From positions 1,334,501-1,398,500 of the forward strand of contig NZ_CP010978.1 in NCBI RefSeq assembly GCF_000271665.2: a stretch of 64,000 nt of DNA. The letters run 5' to 3'. Below, in pieces: positions 17,774-27,023 of this stretch (position 1 is the first letter of the stretch; each line of letters starts with the position of its first letter). A program made the translations under genes and the position numbers. The DNA is from Pelosinus fermentans JBW45. Its GTDB lineage: Bacteria; Bacillota; Negativicutes; DSM-13327. The notes under the pieces are model-generated. The model was not told the DNA's origin, did no database searches, and was given only the letters and a program-made list of their open reading frames with translations.

Positions 17774-17848
17774 TTGAACACAGAGAGCACAGAGGACACT
17801 GAGGGGGGGATCTATCTTTTCTCAGTGTTCTCTGTGCCCTCTGTGGTT
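17774..17848. repeat. Dispersed palindromic repeat, ACAGAGGACAC subfamily
   Basis: GAACACAGAGAGCACAGAGG pairs with CCTCTGTGGTTC and the preceding TTCTCTGTG block, around a G/T-rich centre. It shares the AAGTTTTTAG flank of the copy at 6299. Confidence 0.8.
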
Positions 17849-17968
17849 CGGTTATGTTTTATTCCTTAAAAGGGTGAGCAGCGTTTTGTTATTCGACCTG
17901 AATGTATACGTTTTCACTTGGATAAGCTATGTGTAATGAATAAAGGCAGGTCGTAAGGGGAGGCACTA

Positions 17969-18643
17969 GTGAGAATTTTAGTTGTAGAAGATGATCAGAT
18001 GCTGCGGGAAGTGGTTGTTGCTGTGCTCAAAGAAGAAGAATACTTGGTTCATGAGACAGGAAATGGCGAGGAAGGATTATATTTAGCATCGCAGAATGTC
18101 CATGACTTATTAATACTTGATATTATGCTTCCAGAAGTCAGTGGTTTAGAGATTGTAAAAGCACTGCGTTCGAAAAGTATTACCATGCCAATTATGCTAT
18201 TAACGGCAAAGGACAGCGTACAAGATCGAGTAATCGGATTAAATAGCGGTGCAGACGATTATTTGGTGAAACCTTTTGCCATTCCAGAGTTATTAGCAAG
18301 AGTGAAAGCCTTATTAAGACGTACGGGCATGGGAGGGAAAGAGGGAGATCTTTTGTATGGCGACATCTCTGTGAATTCCAAATTAAGAGATGGCTTTGTA
18401 GATAAAAATGCCCTGCAGTTAACGAGTAAAGAGTATGAATTACTCGAATACCTGATTTTAAATCAAGGTCATATATTGACAAGAGAACAAATCTTTGATC
18501 GGATATGGGGCTTCGAGTCAGAAACCACAATCGGAATTGTGGATTTATATATTCACTATCTTCGCAAGAAATTAACGGCTCAAGGCAGTCAAATCGTAAT
18601 ACAAACGATTCGTGGAGCAGGTTTTATGATGAAGGAGAAGTAA
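17969..18643 (+). CDS. OmpR/PhoB-family response regulator
   Basis: 224 residues. The receiver domain has the acidic pair VEDD, phospho-acceptor Asp51 in LLILDIMLPE, Thr in LLTAKD and Lys in LVKPF; the C-terminal winged helix shows LTSKEYELLEYL and the final IRGAGFMMKE. GTG 17969 sits behind AAGGGGAGG. It is followed three bases on by the cognate kinase and then, about 1.5 kb on, by a TolC-MacA-MacB export set that it probably controls. That control is inferred from position. Confidence 0.93.
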   Translation: MRILVVEDDQMLREVVVAVLKEEEYLVHETGNGEEGLYLASQNVHDLLILDIMLPEVSGLEIVKALRSKSITMPIMLLTAKDSVQDRVIGLNSGADDYLVKPFAIPELLARVKALLRRTGMGGKEGDLLYGDISVNSKLRDGFVDKNALQLTSKEYELLEYLILNQGHILTREQIFDRIWGFESETTIGIVDLYIHYLRKKLTAQGSQIVIQTIRGAGFMMKEK

Positions 18644-18645
18644 AC

Positions 18646-19911
18646 ATGTTGTTCCAGAAAACCTTACGAAGACTGACGTTGGTAAATTCCATAGTATTTT
18701 TAGTAATTTTTATTATTTTCGGTGGAACCTTGTATGGATATGTAGCTAGGCAGATTTTTGATGATATTGATGAATCCATGGAACGCAGGGTAAATGCTTT
18801 TCGAATTCCTAACATTCGTCCAAGGGATGGGGGACCGCCCCTGATTTTTTTTGAATCCCGCATACTGATTTTGCTGCGTGATATAGAGGGAAAAATTATC
18901 AATCTTCATACCTATCCCATTGAAGGATTACCATCCGAAGTTCTGGATTTTCTTGAAACAGCCAGTACCGAAAAATGGCAGACACAGAAAATAGACTATC
19001 ATGTGTATCGCATTTTATCGACTCCCTATCTTTATACGGATGAGACCATAGTGTTTAAGGATCGTCCTATTAAAGTCAAAGATGTCATAGCCATTAGTAT
19101 AGTTGATTCTGAGTTAGCCATGCTAAGGCGATTTTTAATTATTATATTCATTGGACAGCTTATTGGTATGACGGCCATTGTGTTAGGCAGTTATTATTTG
19201 GCTCGTCGTGCCTTAGTGCCCATTCAAGCGGCATGGGAAAAACAGCAGCAGTTTGTGGCTGATGCTTCTCATGAACTGCGCACTCCCCTTGCTGTTATAA
19301 AAAGTAATGCAGAACTCTTATTGCGCCGTCCTGAACATACCATTGAGTTAGAGACCATCCGCATTACCAATGTCATTCGAGAAACCATCCGCATGAGTAA
19401 ATTGGTTTCCACTCTTTTTACGTTAGCGAGGGCAGATGCAAATCAGATGGAAATTGAAGCAGTGCCTATACTATTAAATGAAATCATTGACAGGGTTGTA
19501 GAACAGTTTGAACCCTTAGCTCAGATGCAAGGTGTTTTCTTAGACGTAAAATGCAGTGATACAATCTGGTTGGTAGCAGATCGAGAACGACTGCACCAAT
19601 TATTCGTCATTTTATTAGATAATGCGATTAAATATACATCTCAAGCAGGGAACATCCAAATTATTTGCCGCAAACACTCTAGTAAGGTCTTAATCCAGGT
19701 GAAGGATACAGGATGTGGAATTTTTCCAGCTGATTTGCCTTATATTTTTGAACGTTTTTTTCGAGGTGACAAAGTTCGTTCTCGTAAGAATGGGGGTGCC
19801 GGTTTAGGATTAGCCATTGCACAGTGGATTGTTGAAAAGCATGAAGGGAAAATATGGGTGGAAAGCCAGGTGGGTATTGGCACACAAGTCTATGTTACTC
19901 TTCCTATTTAA
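18646..19911 (+). CDS. Two-component sensor histidine kinase
   Basis: 421 residues starting at ATG 18646, behind AAGGAGAAG. Membrane helices at about 13-33 and 163-185 bracket a short extracytoplasmic region. The kinase core has His209 in DASHELRTPLAVIKSN, an N box LLDNAIKYT, G1 KDTGCGI, F box IFERFFRGD and G2 GGAGLGLAIA. It lacks a clear HAMP but has the PIQAAWEKQQQF linker typical of BaeS/CssS-like kinases. It probably senses envelope stress or a toxic compound and signals to the regulator upstream. Confidence 0.93.
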   Translation: MLFQKTLRRLTLVNSIVFLVIFIIFGGTLYGYVARQIFDDIDESMERRVNAFRIPNIRPRDGGPPLIFFESRILILLRDIEGKIINLHTYPIEGLPSEVLDFLETASTEKWQTQKIDYHVYRILSTPYLYTDETIVFKDRPIKVKDVIAISIVDSELAMLRRFLIIIFIGQLIGMTAIVLGSYYLARRALVPIQAAWEKQQQFVADASHELRTPLAVIKSNAELLLRRPEHTIELETIRITNVIRETIRMSKLVSTLFTLARADANQMEIEAVPILLNEIIDRVVEQFEPLAQMQGVFLDVKCSDTIWLVADRERLHQLFVILLDNAIKYTSQAGNIQIICRKHSSKVLIQVKDTGCGIFPADLPYIFERFFRGDKVRSRKNGGAGLGLAIAQWIVEKHEGKIWVESQVGIGTQVYVTLPI

Positions 19912-19926
19912 ACATTATAATCAGTG

Positions 19927-19957
19927 AAAAGACACTTGAAAAAGTGTCTTTTTTTAT
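19927..19957 (+). terminator. Terminator of the two-component operon
   Basis: AAAAGACACTT pairs with AAGTGTCTTTT and is followed by more T. It separates the regulatory pair from the exporter operon. Confidence 0.85.
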
Positions 19958-19986
19958 ATAGCATCCGAATTTATACGTTTCTATCC

Positions 19987-20010
19987 TATTCTCTGCGCCT
20001 CTGCGGTTAA
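19987..20010. repeat. Half unit of the dispersed repeat
   Basis: TATTCTCTGCGCCTCTGCGG plus TTAA matches the right arm of copies at 40788-40868 and 59465-59562. The left arm is absent. Confidence 0.6.
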
Positions 20011-20142
20011 AAAACGTTTTCTTGTTTCACCATACAGTACTTACCAAGTGGAATCTAAAGAAAATCAAAAAAAGGAACAGTAGAATGAATTCAATAGTCA
20101 CCGACTACTGATATGAAGCAAATTTAAGGAGGACACATAGAA

Positions 20143-21420
20143 ATGTCAAGAAAGAAAGCCTTCGTGAAACCTGCTGTTTTACTGGCAACTGGCTTGCTGG
20201 TTTTCAATACCGCTATACCTTTTACTGCTGCGGCCGAGCTATCGCTGGATGATAGTATTGCTTTGGCATTGCAAAACAATCCGTCGATTAAGATGGCGAT
20301 TGCTGATAAAGATAAAGCGGTTTGGGGTATAAAGGAAAATGAAGCTGGTAAAATGCCGAATCTATCCTTGTCCAATAGTAATAATCGATCTGGTGCAGAA
20401 GAAGCATCTTCTAGTGATAATTTTAGCACCTCTCTTCGTGTAAACTGGCCTCTATATACTGGGGGAAGGACAGAAGGACTGATTGATCAGGCAAAATATA
20501 ATGCGAATATCGCTACAGTTGGTGTAGCCAAAGTGAAAGAGCAGGTAAAGTTAGATACTACGACTGCTTATTTTAGTGTGTTACAAAATAATAAACTAGT
20601 AACAGTAAATCAACAGACGGTTGATAATTTATCAGAGCATTTGAAAAATGTTCAGGCTCAATATCAAGTAGGAACCATCGCCAAATCCGACGTACTGCGT
20701 TCAGAGGTAGAATTAGCCAATGCGCAGCAGAATTTGACAAAAGCGAAAAATGCTTATGATGTATCCGTTGCGACTTTTAATAACACTATAGGCTTGCCTT
20801 TAGATAGTCAGAATACCATGAAAGATGATCTTGCTTTTGCTCAATATGATATGTCTTTGGATGATAGTATTCAAATGGCAAAAGAAAAGAGACCAGAAAT
20901 CGTGCAGTCTCAAGATACGATAAATGCAGCAAAAGCAGGCATTAAAGTTGCCGATAGCGGAAAATTACCAACTGTGTCAGCAAGTGGTACACAAGGCTGG
21001 AGCGGTTCTAAATTTCCTGGCGACAAGAGTAATTGGACGGTTGGAGTTTCTGCCAGCTGGGATATCTTTGACGGTGGCGTAACCAATGCCAAAATAAAAG
21101 AAGCCCAAGCAAATATGGATAAAGTCAACCACAGTGATCAGCAAACTCGTACTGCAGTTGAATTAGAAGTTCGTCAAGCATATTTAAGTATGAAAGAAGC
21201 GGAGTCTCGTATTGAAACCTCAAAGGTAGCGGTAGGCAAAGCCAATGAAGATCTTAAAGCTTCTCAAGCTAAATACTATGCTGGTGTAGGTACCAACTTA
21301 GATGTTATTGATGCGCAAGTGGCTCTTACACAAGCCGAAACCAACGCTACGCAAGCTGTATATGATTACAATGTAAACAAAGCGAAATTGCAAAAAGCGA
21401 TTGGAGTAGGCGTGGAATGA
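20143..21420 (+). CDS. tolC: TolC-family outer-membrane efflux protein
   Basis: 425 residues with a signal peptide (cleavage near TAAAE, residue 29-30) and two OEP repeats. Each repeat begins with LSLDDSIALALQNNP and MSLDDSIQMAKEKRPE and contains long helices (QAQYQVGTIAKSDVLRSEVELA; ASQAKYYAGVGTNLDVIDAQ). These build the periplasmic tunnel and outer-membrane barrel of tripartite exporters. Its presence shows that the cell has an outer membrane. AAGGAGG precedes the ATG. The MacA and MacB genes follow in the same direction. Confidence 0.93.
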   Translation: MSRKKAFVKPAVLLATGLLVFNTAIPFTAAAELSLDDSIALALQNNPSIKMAIADKDKAVWGIKENEAGKMPNLSLSNSNNRSGAEEASSSDNFSTSLRVNWPLYTGGRTEGLIDQAKYNANIATVGVAKVKEQVKLDTTTAYFSVLQNNKLVTVNQQTVDNLSEHLKNVQAQYQVGTIAKSDVLRSEVELANAQQNLTKAKNAYDVSVATFNNTIGLPLDSQNTMKDDLAFAQYDMSLDDSIQMAKEKRPEIVQSQDTINAAKAGIKVADSGKLPTVSASGTQGWSGSKFPGDKSNWTVGVSASWDIFDGGVTNAKIKEAQANMDKVNHSDQQTRTAVELEVRQAYLSMKEAESRIETSKVAVGKANEDLKASQAKYYAGVGTNLDVIDAQVALTQAETNATQAVYDYNVNKAKLQKAIGVGVE

Positions 21421-21463
21421 GTGCAGCCCTAAAAGCTGTTAATGATAAGCAGGAGGTACGAGT

Positions 21464-22552
21464 ATGCCCTTGGTATGGAAAAAAGTTCTTCAAAATAAAG
21501 TATGGATTCTTGGATTGATTTTTGTAGCAGCAATTGGTGGTGCTATTTATATCTATAAAGGAAAAACAACTCCTGTTCAGGTGGGACCAACCGTACAAGT
21601 AGAGCGTGGCGATATTTCTTCCATGGTTTCTGCTACGGGCACAATTTCACCGGTTAATCTCGTTGATGTTAGTTCTAAAATCACAGGTTTGATCAAAGAA
21701 GTAAAGGTTAAGGAAAATGATATCGTATCAGTGGGACAGGTACTGTTGATGCTGGATGATACGCATCTGCAGGCACTTGTCTCTCAGGCCCAGGCTCGTT
21801 TATCCAACGCCACGGGTATCTATGAGCGTACTCAGCGATTAGAAGCGCTTGGAGCGGTAACGACTCAGGCTCTTGATACCAGCCGCAGTGATTACAGTGT
21901 AGCCCAAGCAGCCTACGAAGATGCGGTATCTCAATTGAACGATACAGTGATCCGCTCTCCGATCAATGGGCAGGTTATTGGTAAGCCAACTCCGGCTGGT
22001 CAAGCGGTAGCACCTGGGGTATCAACACCGATGGTACTACTGACAATCGCTGATATGTCAAAAATGCAGATTGAAACTCAGGTGGATGAATCGGATATTG
22101 GAAAAATACAAGTCGGGCAAAAGGTGACATTTACAGTAGATGCATATCCGACAAAGACTTTCAGTGGAGTGGTATCGAATGTTTCACAAAAAGCCACTGT
22201 TGTGTCTAATGTAGTGTACTATAAGGTATTAGTCGACGTGGATGCTGCAGAAAACTTGCTGAAACCGACTATGACAGCCAGGGTTTCTATTCATGTGGCA
22301 GAAAGTAAAAATACACTTGTTGTGCCAATCGCTGCTGTAAAATCCAATAATAATGGACAATATGTAGTGGTAGTCAAACAAAATGTGTCGCAGAATGTAT
22401 CTGTTACTACTGGAATAACAGGCGATAGTAAAATTGAGATTGTGAGCGGATTATCTGAGGGCGATGAAATCGTGGCATCTTCGGCTAAAACGCAAACAAC
22501 AAATTCTACCAAGGGCGGTATGAGGTCTGTCGGTGGTCCTGGTGGCATGTAA
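21464..22552 (+). CDS. macA: MacA-like periplasmic adaptor (membrane fusion protein)
   Basis: 362 residues. One N-terminal membrane anchor, then a lipoyl/barrel-sandwich half (TGLIKEVKVKENDIVSVGQVL), a short helical hairpin (QARLSNATGIYERTQRLEALGAV), the second half motif VIRSPINGQVIG and a beta-barrel (IQVGQKVTFTVDAYP). The C-terminus is Gly-rich. It links TolC with the MacB ABC transporter across the periplasm. It starts 43 bases after tolC with CAGGAGG as ribosome site. Confidence 0.9.
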   Translation: MPLVWKKVLQNKVWILGLIFVAAIGGAIYIYKGKTTPVQVGPTVQVERGDISSMVSATGTISPVNLVDVSSKITGLIKEVKVKENDIVSVGQVLLMLDDTHLQALVSQAQARLSNATGIYERTQRLEALGAVTTQALDTSRSDYSVAQAAYEDAVSQLNDTVIRSPINGQVIGKPTPAGQAVAPGVSTPMVLLTIADMSKMQIETQVDESDIGKIQVGQKVTFTVDAYPTKTFSGVVSNVSQKATVVSNVVYYKVLVDVDAAENLLKPTMTARVSIHVAESKNTLVVPIAAVKSNNNGQYVVVVKQNVSQNVSVTTGITGDSKIEIVSGLSEGDEIVASSAKTQTTNSTKGGMRSVGGPGGM

Positions 22553-22566
22553 AGGAGGGGCTTATC

Positions 22567-23250
22567 TTGTCAATTCTACTTTCGGAAGTTACTAAAGTTT
22601 ACCAACTAGGCGGAGAACGGGTGAATGCCCTAGCGGGGATCACCTTAAGCATAAGCCCTGGCGAATTTACTGCAATCATGGGACCATCTGGGTCGGGTAA
22701 GTCAACGTTAATGAATATATTAGGATGTCTAGATAGACCGACAACGGGTTCTTATATGCTGGATGGACAAGAAGTAGCAACCCTCAATGATGATCAGCTT
22801 GCCATCACCCGAAACAAAAAAATAGGCTTTGTATTCCAAAGCTTTAATCTTCTGCCTAGGATGTCCACATTACAAAACGTGGCTCTGCCCATGGTGTATG
22901 CCGGAGTTGAAAAAAAAGAACGATTGGCACGGGCAGAGCAGGTTTTGGCGATGGTCGGACTTGAATCACGGATGAATCATCAGCCTAATGAACTTTCTGG
23001 CGGTCAGCGCCAACGTGTTGCCATTGCCAGAGCGCTGGTAAATGACCCTACGATTATTATGGCGGATGAACCAACGGGTAACCTTGATACCAAGTCTGGT
23101 GATGAAGTTATGAATATTTTTTCAGAATTAAACTCCCAAGGACGAACCATCATTCTGGTTACCCACGAACCAGACATCGCCGAGTATGCCGGGCGAGTTG
23201 TCTATGTTCGCGATGGGTTGATTGAACGGGATGAATGGAAAGTGAGGTGA
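22567..23250 (+). CDS. MacB/LolD-type ABC transporter ATPase
   Basis: 227 residues: Walker A GPSGSGKST (about 37-45), Q loop FQSFNLLPRM, signature LSGGQRQRVAIARAL, Walker B IIMADEPTGNLD and H loop VTHEPDIAEYA. The order and spacing are those of MacB/LolD ATPases, which work by mechanotransmission. The start is TTG 22567 behind AAAGGAGGGG. The permease gene begins four bases downstream, so both halves of MacB are made from separate genes here. Confidence 0.93.
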   Translation: MSILLSEVTKVYQLGGERVNALAGITLSISPGEFTAIMGPSGSGKSTLMNILGCLDRPTTGSYMLDGQEVATLNDDQLAITRNKKIGFVFQSFNLLPRMSTLQNVALPMVYAGVEKKERLARAEQVLAMVGLESRMNHQPNELSGGQRQRVAIARALVNDPTIIMADEPTGNLDTKSGDEVMNIFSELNSQGRTIILVTHEPDIAEYAGRVVYVRDGLIERDEWKVR

Positions 23251-23254
23251 GTTT

Positions 23255-24466
23255 GTGTTTAGTGAAAGTATTTCCATCGCCTTAGCGGGGCTTAAGGCGA
23301 ATAAATTGAGAGCGATGCTTACCATGCTGGGTATCATCATTGGTGTTGGTGCAGTAATTGCAATGGTATCCATTGGGATGGGGGTCAAAGATAAAGTAGC
23401 AACCTCCATTGCCGGACTCGGCAGTAACTTGCTGGTGGTAACACCTGGTGCCTCTAATGCTGGCGGTTCCAGGCAAGCCGCAGGATCCAGCATCACCTTG
23501 AATGAGAAGGATGCGTTAGCGATAACCCAAGAAATAGCGGGGATTAATCTGGTAGCACCAGCAGTTACTCGTTCGTATCAGGTGGTATTTGGCAACCAGA
23601 ACTGGACTACGAGTATTCAAGGTACGACTCCTGATATTCAGGGGATACGTGATTACAATATAGAAGAAGGAAGTTTCTTCACAAACCAGGATGTTGAAAC
23701 TCGAGCAAGAGTCGCAGTGCTGGGAAAAACAGTGGCAGAGAACCTGTTTAATGGTGGAACTCCAATTGGGCAGACCATCCGCATTAATAATGCACCCTTT
23801 CGGGTAGTTGGTGTGTTAGAAGCCAAGGGAGAATCAGCTGGAGGCAATCAGGATGATACGGTCATCATTCCATTGAAGACAGCACAGGAACGCTTAATGG
23901 GGATTACGTACATTCAAAACATCAACGTTCAGGCAACTGGTACGGATGTGATTTATCAGGTTCAGGATGATATTACAACTTTGCTGAGAGCACGTCATAA
24001 GTTAACAGCAACGACCCCAGATGATTTTACCGTGCGGAATATGGTAGCGATCATGGCTGCTGCGGATGAAACCACCAGTATGATTACTTCATTGCTAGCC
24101 GTTGTTGCAGGGCTGTCCCTTCTAGTGGGCGGTATTGGTATTATGAATATCATGCTGGTGTCAGTAACGGAAAGGACACGGGAAATTGGCATTCGAAAAG
24201 CACTAGGCGCGCGATACCAAAATATCTTATTGCAATTTCTGATTGAAGCAATTGTAATCAGTGTCACTGGAGGAGTACTCGGTATCGCATTAGGAATTGG
24301 TGCATCTTATGGAATTTCATCCATTGCAGGCTGGAAGACAGTGATTTCTAGTCTGGCCATTGTGGCAGCCTTTGCCTTCTCTGTATTCATTGGTTTATTC
24401 TTTGGCATATATCCTGCCCGCAAAGCAGCATTGCTTGATCCGATTGAAGCCTTGCGATATGAATAA
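23255..24466 (+). CDS. macB: MacB-type ABC transporter permease
   Basis: 403 residues. N-terminal helix with LKANKLRAMLTMLGIIIGVGAVIAM in the family's usual place, a MacB periplasmic core domain (about 45-230), then the FtsX domain with three helices, including VGGIGIMNIMLVSVTERTREIGIRK split by the membrane boundary, and a C-terminal PARKAALLDPIEALRYE. It exports lipids, antibiotics or peptides through TolC. GTG 23255 follows GTGAGGTGAG. The operon ends with a strong terminator. Substrate unknown; control by the upstream two-component system is inferred. Confidence 0.93.
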   Translation: MFSESISIALAGLKANKLRAMLTMLGIIIGVGAVIAMVSIGMGVKDKVATSIAGLGSNLLVVTPGASNAGGSRQAAGSSITLNEKDALAITQEIAGINLVAPAVTRSYQVVFGNQNWTTSIQGTTPDIQGIRDYNIEEGSFFTNQDVETRARVAVLGKTVAENLFNGGTPIGQTIRINNAPFRVVGVLEAKGESAGGNQDDTVIIPLKTAQERLMGITYIQNINVQATGTDVIYQVQDDITTLLRARHKLTATTPDDFTVRNMVAIMAAADETTSMITSLLAVVAGLSLLVGGIGIMNIMLVSVTERTREIGIRKALGARYQNILLQFLIEAIVISVTGGVLGIALGIGASYGISSIAGWKTVISSLAIVAAFAFSVFIGLFFGIYPARKAALLDPIEALRYE

Positions 24467-24475
24467 TGTCATAGA

Positions 24476-24517
24476 AAACAGGCAGTTTCCTCATTATAAG
24501 GAAACTGCCTATTTTCT
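24476..24517 (+). terminator. Terminator of the TolC-MacAB operon
   Basis: AAACAGGCAGTTTCC pairs with GGAAACTGCCT across TCATTATAA, then ATTTTC. Confidence 0.85.
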
Positions 24518-24540
24518 TATAAGTATGGAAAGTATGCGTC

Positions 24541-24622
24541 CAATGCCGCTGCCGCGACACACAAAGGAGAGCACAAAAGAGGTTATAAATATCCCTTTGT
24601 GTCCTTTGTGTTTTTGTGGTTC
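24541..24622. repeat. Dispersed palindromic repeat, diverged CACAAAGG copy
   Basis: CAATGCCGCTGCCGCGACAC, ACAAAGGAGAGCACAAAAG and a right arm CCTTTGTGTCCTTTGTG with TTTTTGTGGTTC match the family at 285-376; the outer left arm is lost. The rest of 24467-24813 holds the terminator and AT-rich DNA with no confident promoter. Confidence 0.7.
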
Positions 24623-24813
24623 AATCCGTTTTATTCTTTTAACGGGCGGTTGGAGTATTATAGAATTTATAACCGTAGCATTCTTTGCGGTTCAAAGAGT
24701 TTTATTTTGAAAGTAAGGTAATATTAACGAAATGTTAATGTAATCCTAATTTTTTTTTATTATGGTTATGATATTGTCAATATATATACAAAATAATATT
24801 AAGAGGTGGGACT

Positions 24814-25992
24814 ATGAAATCAAAAAAGATTCTCATCGTTTCAGCGTCAATTGGCAATGGACATATGCAAGCAGCTTCGACGATCAGTGAGGAGCTGCAG
24901 GCAGATGATTCCTGCAGCGTAACAATTGTTGATTTCTTACAGGTTGGTCAATTTCGTTATCCGACATTAAATCGACTGCAAATCGAGTTGATGAATCTTA
25001 TGAAATCATCCTATTATGGAATTTTAAAAGTTGCACCCAATCTATATAAAGGACTTTATAGAATAACAGAGAATCAACAAACTCGCAAAATGATAGATTT
25101 TATTAATGCAGCCAATCAAAAAATGATGGCTGGTTTAATTGCTGAGTATCGTCCTCATGGTGTGATCTGCACTCATCCTTTCCCTCTTGGTGCGGCTTCT
25201 GCCCTGCGATATAAGAGGAGCAGCTATTTCACTCTTGCAGGCATCATTACCGATTTCGCGGTGCATCCTTGGTGGATTACAAGCGGGGTTGATCACTATT
25301 TTATTGCGAATGAAATGATGGCGAATGAGCTGCAGAAATATGGTATTCAGAGGAATCAGATCACTGCTAACGGTATCCCCGTTAACCGAAGCTTTATGCC
25401 TGCTGACAGGAGCATAAAAAAACAAGTTCCCGAAATTTTAGTTATGGGCGGAGGTTTAGGTTTTGGGTCCATGGATGCAACATTGCGCAGGCTGGAACAA
25501 CTGCCAAAGCCTATCCATATCACAGTTGTGGCGGGAAAGAATGAAAAACTCCAACAACACCTAAGAGTATTAGCCGCGGCATTGCACAATGAAATTACCG
25601 TATTACCTTTTTCACCTCACATAGCCTCGCTTATGAAGAGGGCAGATCTATTAATCACGAAACCCGGGGGGCTGACCTGCAGCGAGGCTTTAGCCGTGAA
25701 TTTACCCATGGTTTTACTTAACCCATTACCGGGGCAGGAAGAAGAAAATGCAAACTATCTGCATTGCCAAGGATCTGCATTATGGGTAAAAGAAGAAAAT
25801 GATATTGCCATAAAGGTTGCAGCCATTTTAAATGAAAAGTCAAATGTATTAAAAGAAATGCAAGATAAATGTAGGGAGCTAAGTCCCCATGATGCTGGTA
25901 GAAAAATAGCTGAAAAAATAAATGATCTTGTTGGAAACCGCGGAAAAAGGCTTACTGACCTGGAATCTTGGCAGAAAGCGGGTGTTCAATAA
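24814..25992 (+). CDS. MGDG-synthase/UgtP-like glycosyltransferase (GT28), probable glycolipid synthase
   Basis: 392 residues, no signal. The start KKILIVSASIGNGHMQAA matches the MGDG synthase N-terminal domain (SxxxGxGH type), the middle GIITDFAVHPWW is typical of the same family, and the C-terminal half has VMGGGLGFGS, ITKPGGLTCSEALAVNLP (nucleotide-sugar site) and PGQEEENA. Such enzymes move a sugar from UDP-sugar to diacylglycerol at the inner face of the membrane. The stop codon overlaps the start of the next gene, a phospholipase C-like protein, by one base. This pairing suggests turnover of phospholipid into glycolipid. Confidence 0.85.
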   Translation: MKSKKILIVSASIGNGHMQAASTISEELQADDSCSVTIVDFLQVGQFRYPTLNRLQIELMNLMKSSYYGILKVAPNLYKGLYRITENQQTRKMIDFINAANQKMMAGLIAEYRPHGVICTHPFPLGAASALRYKRSSYFTLAGIITDFAVHPWWITSGVDHYFIANEMMANELQKYGIQRNQITANGIPVNRSFMPADRSIKKQVPEILVMGGGLGFGSMDATLRRLEQLPKPIHITVVAGKNEKLQQHLRVLAAALHNEITVLPFSPHIASLMKRADLLITKPGGLTCSEALAVNLPMVLLNPLPGQEEENANYLHCQGSALWVKEENDIAIKVAAILNEKSNVLKEMQDKCRELSPHDAGRKIAEKINDLVGNRGKRLTDLESWQKAGVQ

Positions 25993-26729
25993 TGCTAAAA
26001 GCAGTAGTTGAAACAAGTTTGAGAACCCTATCCTTTATGGATAATCCAGCATGGCAGCAAATCGATTCTTCTTACTGTATTACTCATCAATATTGCAATG
26101 ATCAAGCCCTAGGGATTTTGCAGAAGAATGGGTTTATAAAAGAGGCGATGTTACTCGCTGCATACTATCAACAGCTTCAGAATGGAGTAATCTGGGCTGA
26201 TTTAAACTGGAAAAATATCCATCATTTCCTACATCCGACTACTCGTCGCGGATTTTGGCATTTCTCCAATGCGGCTTGTGATTATCAGCAGTTTTTTTCT
26301 ATGGCGATCAAACATATACGGCAAGGTTGTATCGAAAGTTCCATTTTTTATTTAGGGGCTGCAGCTCACTTGGTACAAGATATGTGTGTGCCTCATCATG
26401 CAAAGTGCCAACTGTTTGATGGGCACAAAAAGTTTGAATTATGGGTGGAGAAGAACTTGCCGAACTTTTCTTTTACGCAAAATATGGAGATTGATGGTAC
26501 GAATCCTAGTGGTGTACTCGTGAAAAATGCAGCAACTGCCTTAGAGTTATATCCCTATGTCAATGCAGAAGCTGAAATTGAACAATATAAACAAGCAACA
26601 GCCATATTATTGCCCCTGACCAATCAAAGTACGGCAAATCTTTTTTGTTATTTCTTTGCCAGAGTCAAAAAAATCCTTGGTGTTTCATCCCTGGACTCAT
26701 TATTTAAAGATGCTTTCACTCCTTTTTAA
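25992..26729 (+). CDS. Zinc-dependent phospholipase C-like protein, cytoplasmic form
   Basis: 245 residues. The ligand pattern of the zinc phospholipase C / S1-P1 nuclease fold is visible: His32 in CITHQYCNDQALGIL, an Asp/His pair in IWADLNWKNIHHFLHP, then His126-x3-Asp130-x5-His136 in AAHLVQDMCVPHH and His145-x3-Glu149 in DGHKKFE. The classical enzyme also uses its mature N-terminal Trp, exposed by secretion, as a ligand. Here there is no signal peptide and no such Trp, so metal site 3 may differ. ATG 25992 overlaps the preceding TAA. Catalysis is likely but not proven. Confidence 0.7.
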   Translation: MLKAVVETSLRTLSFMDNPAWQQIDSSYCITHQYCNDQALGILQKNGFIKEAMLLAAYYQQLQNGVIWADLNWKNIHHFLHPTTRRGFWHFSNAACDYQQFFSMAIKHIRQGCIESSIFYLGAAAHLVQDMCVPHHAKCQLFDGHKKFELWVEKNLPNFSFTQNMEIDGTNPSGVLVKNAATALELYPYVNAEAEIEQYKQATAILLPLTNQSTANLFCYFFARVKKILGVSSLDSLFKDAFTPF

Positions 26730-26810
26730 TTGTTGCCGATTGGAACTGGAGTATTTATTTAAAAACATAGAAGCAAGAGCCTTCTATTTCATGTATAAAA
26801 GGTAAAAAAA

Positions 26811-26902
26811 ACCACAAAGGACACAGAGAAAACAGAGAGCACAGAGATAGGAATTAGAAAATCCTCCTCCGTGCTCTCTGATTCTCTGTGTCCTTTGTGG
26901 TT
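26811..26902. repeat. Dispersed palindromic repeat, mixed arms
   Basis: ACCACAAAGGACACAGAG and CTCTGTGTCCTTTGTGGT are perfect outer arms; inner arms AGAGAGCACAGAG/CTCCGTGCTCTCT also pair around an AT-rich loop. It fills most of the 26730-27023 interval. Confidence 0.8.
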
Positions 26903-27023
26903 AACGTTCTATACCTAAAAAAGCCATAAGAAAGTTTGTTGCCTAGGTAAGTGGCAAAATATCTAAGTTTTTGTTATGGCCTTACTACTAAGTGAATATA
27001 CAATAAGGAGGTGATAGAAATAT

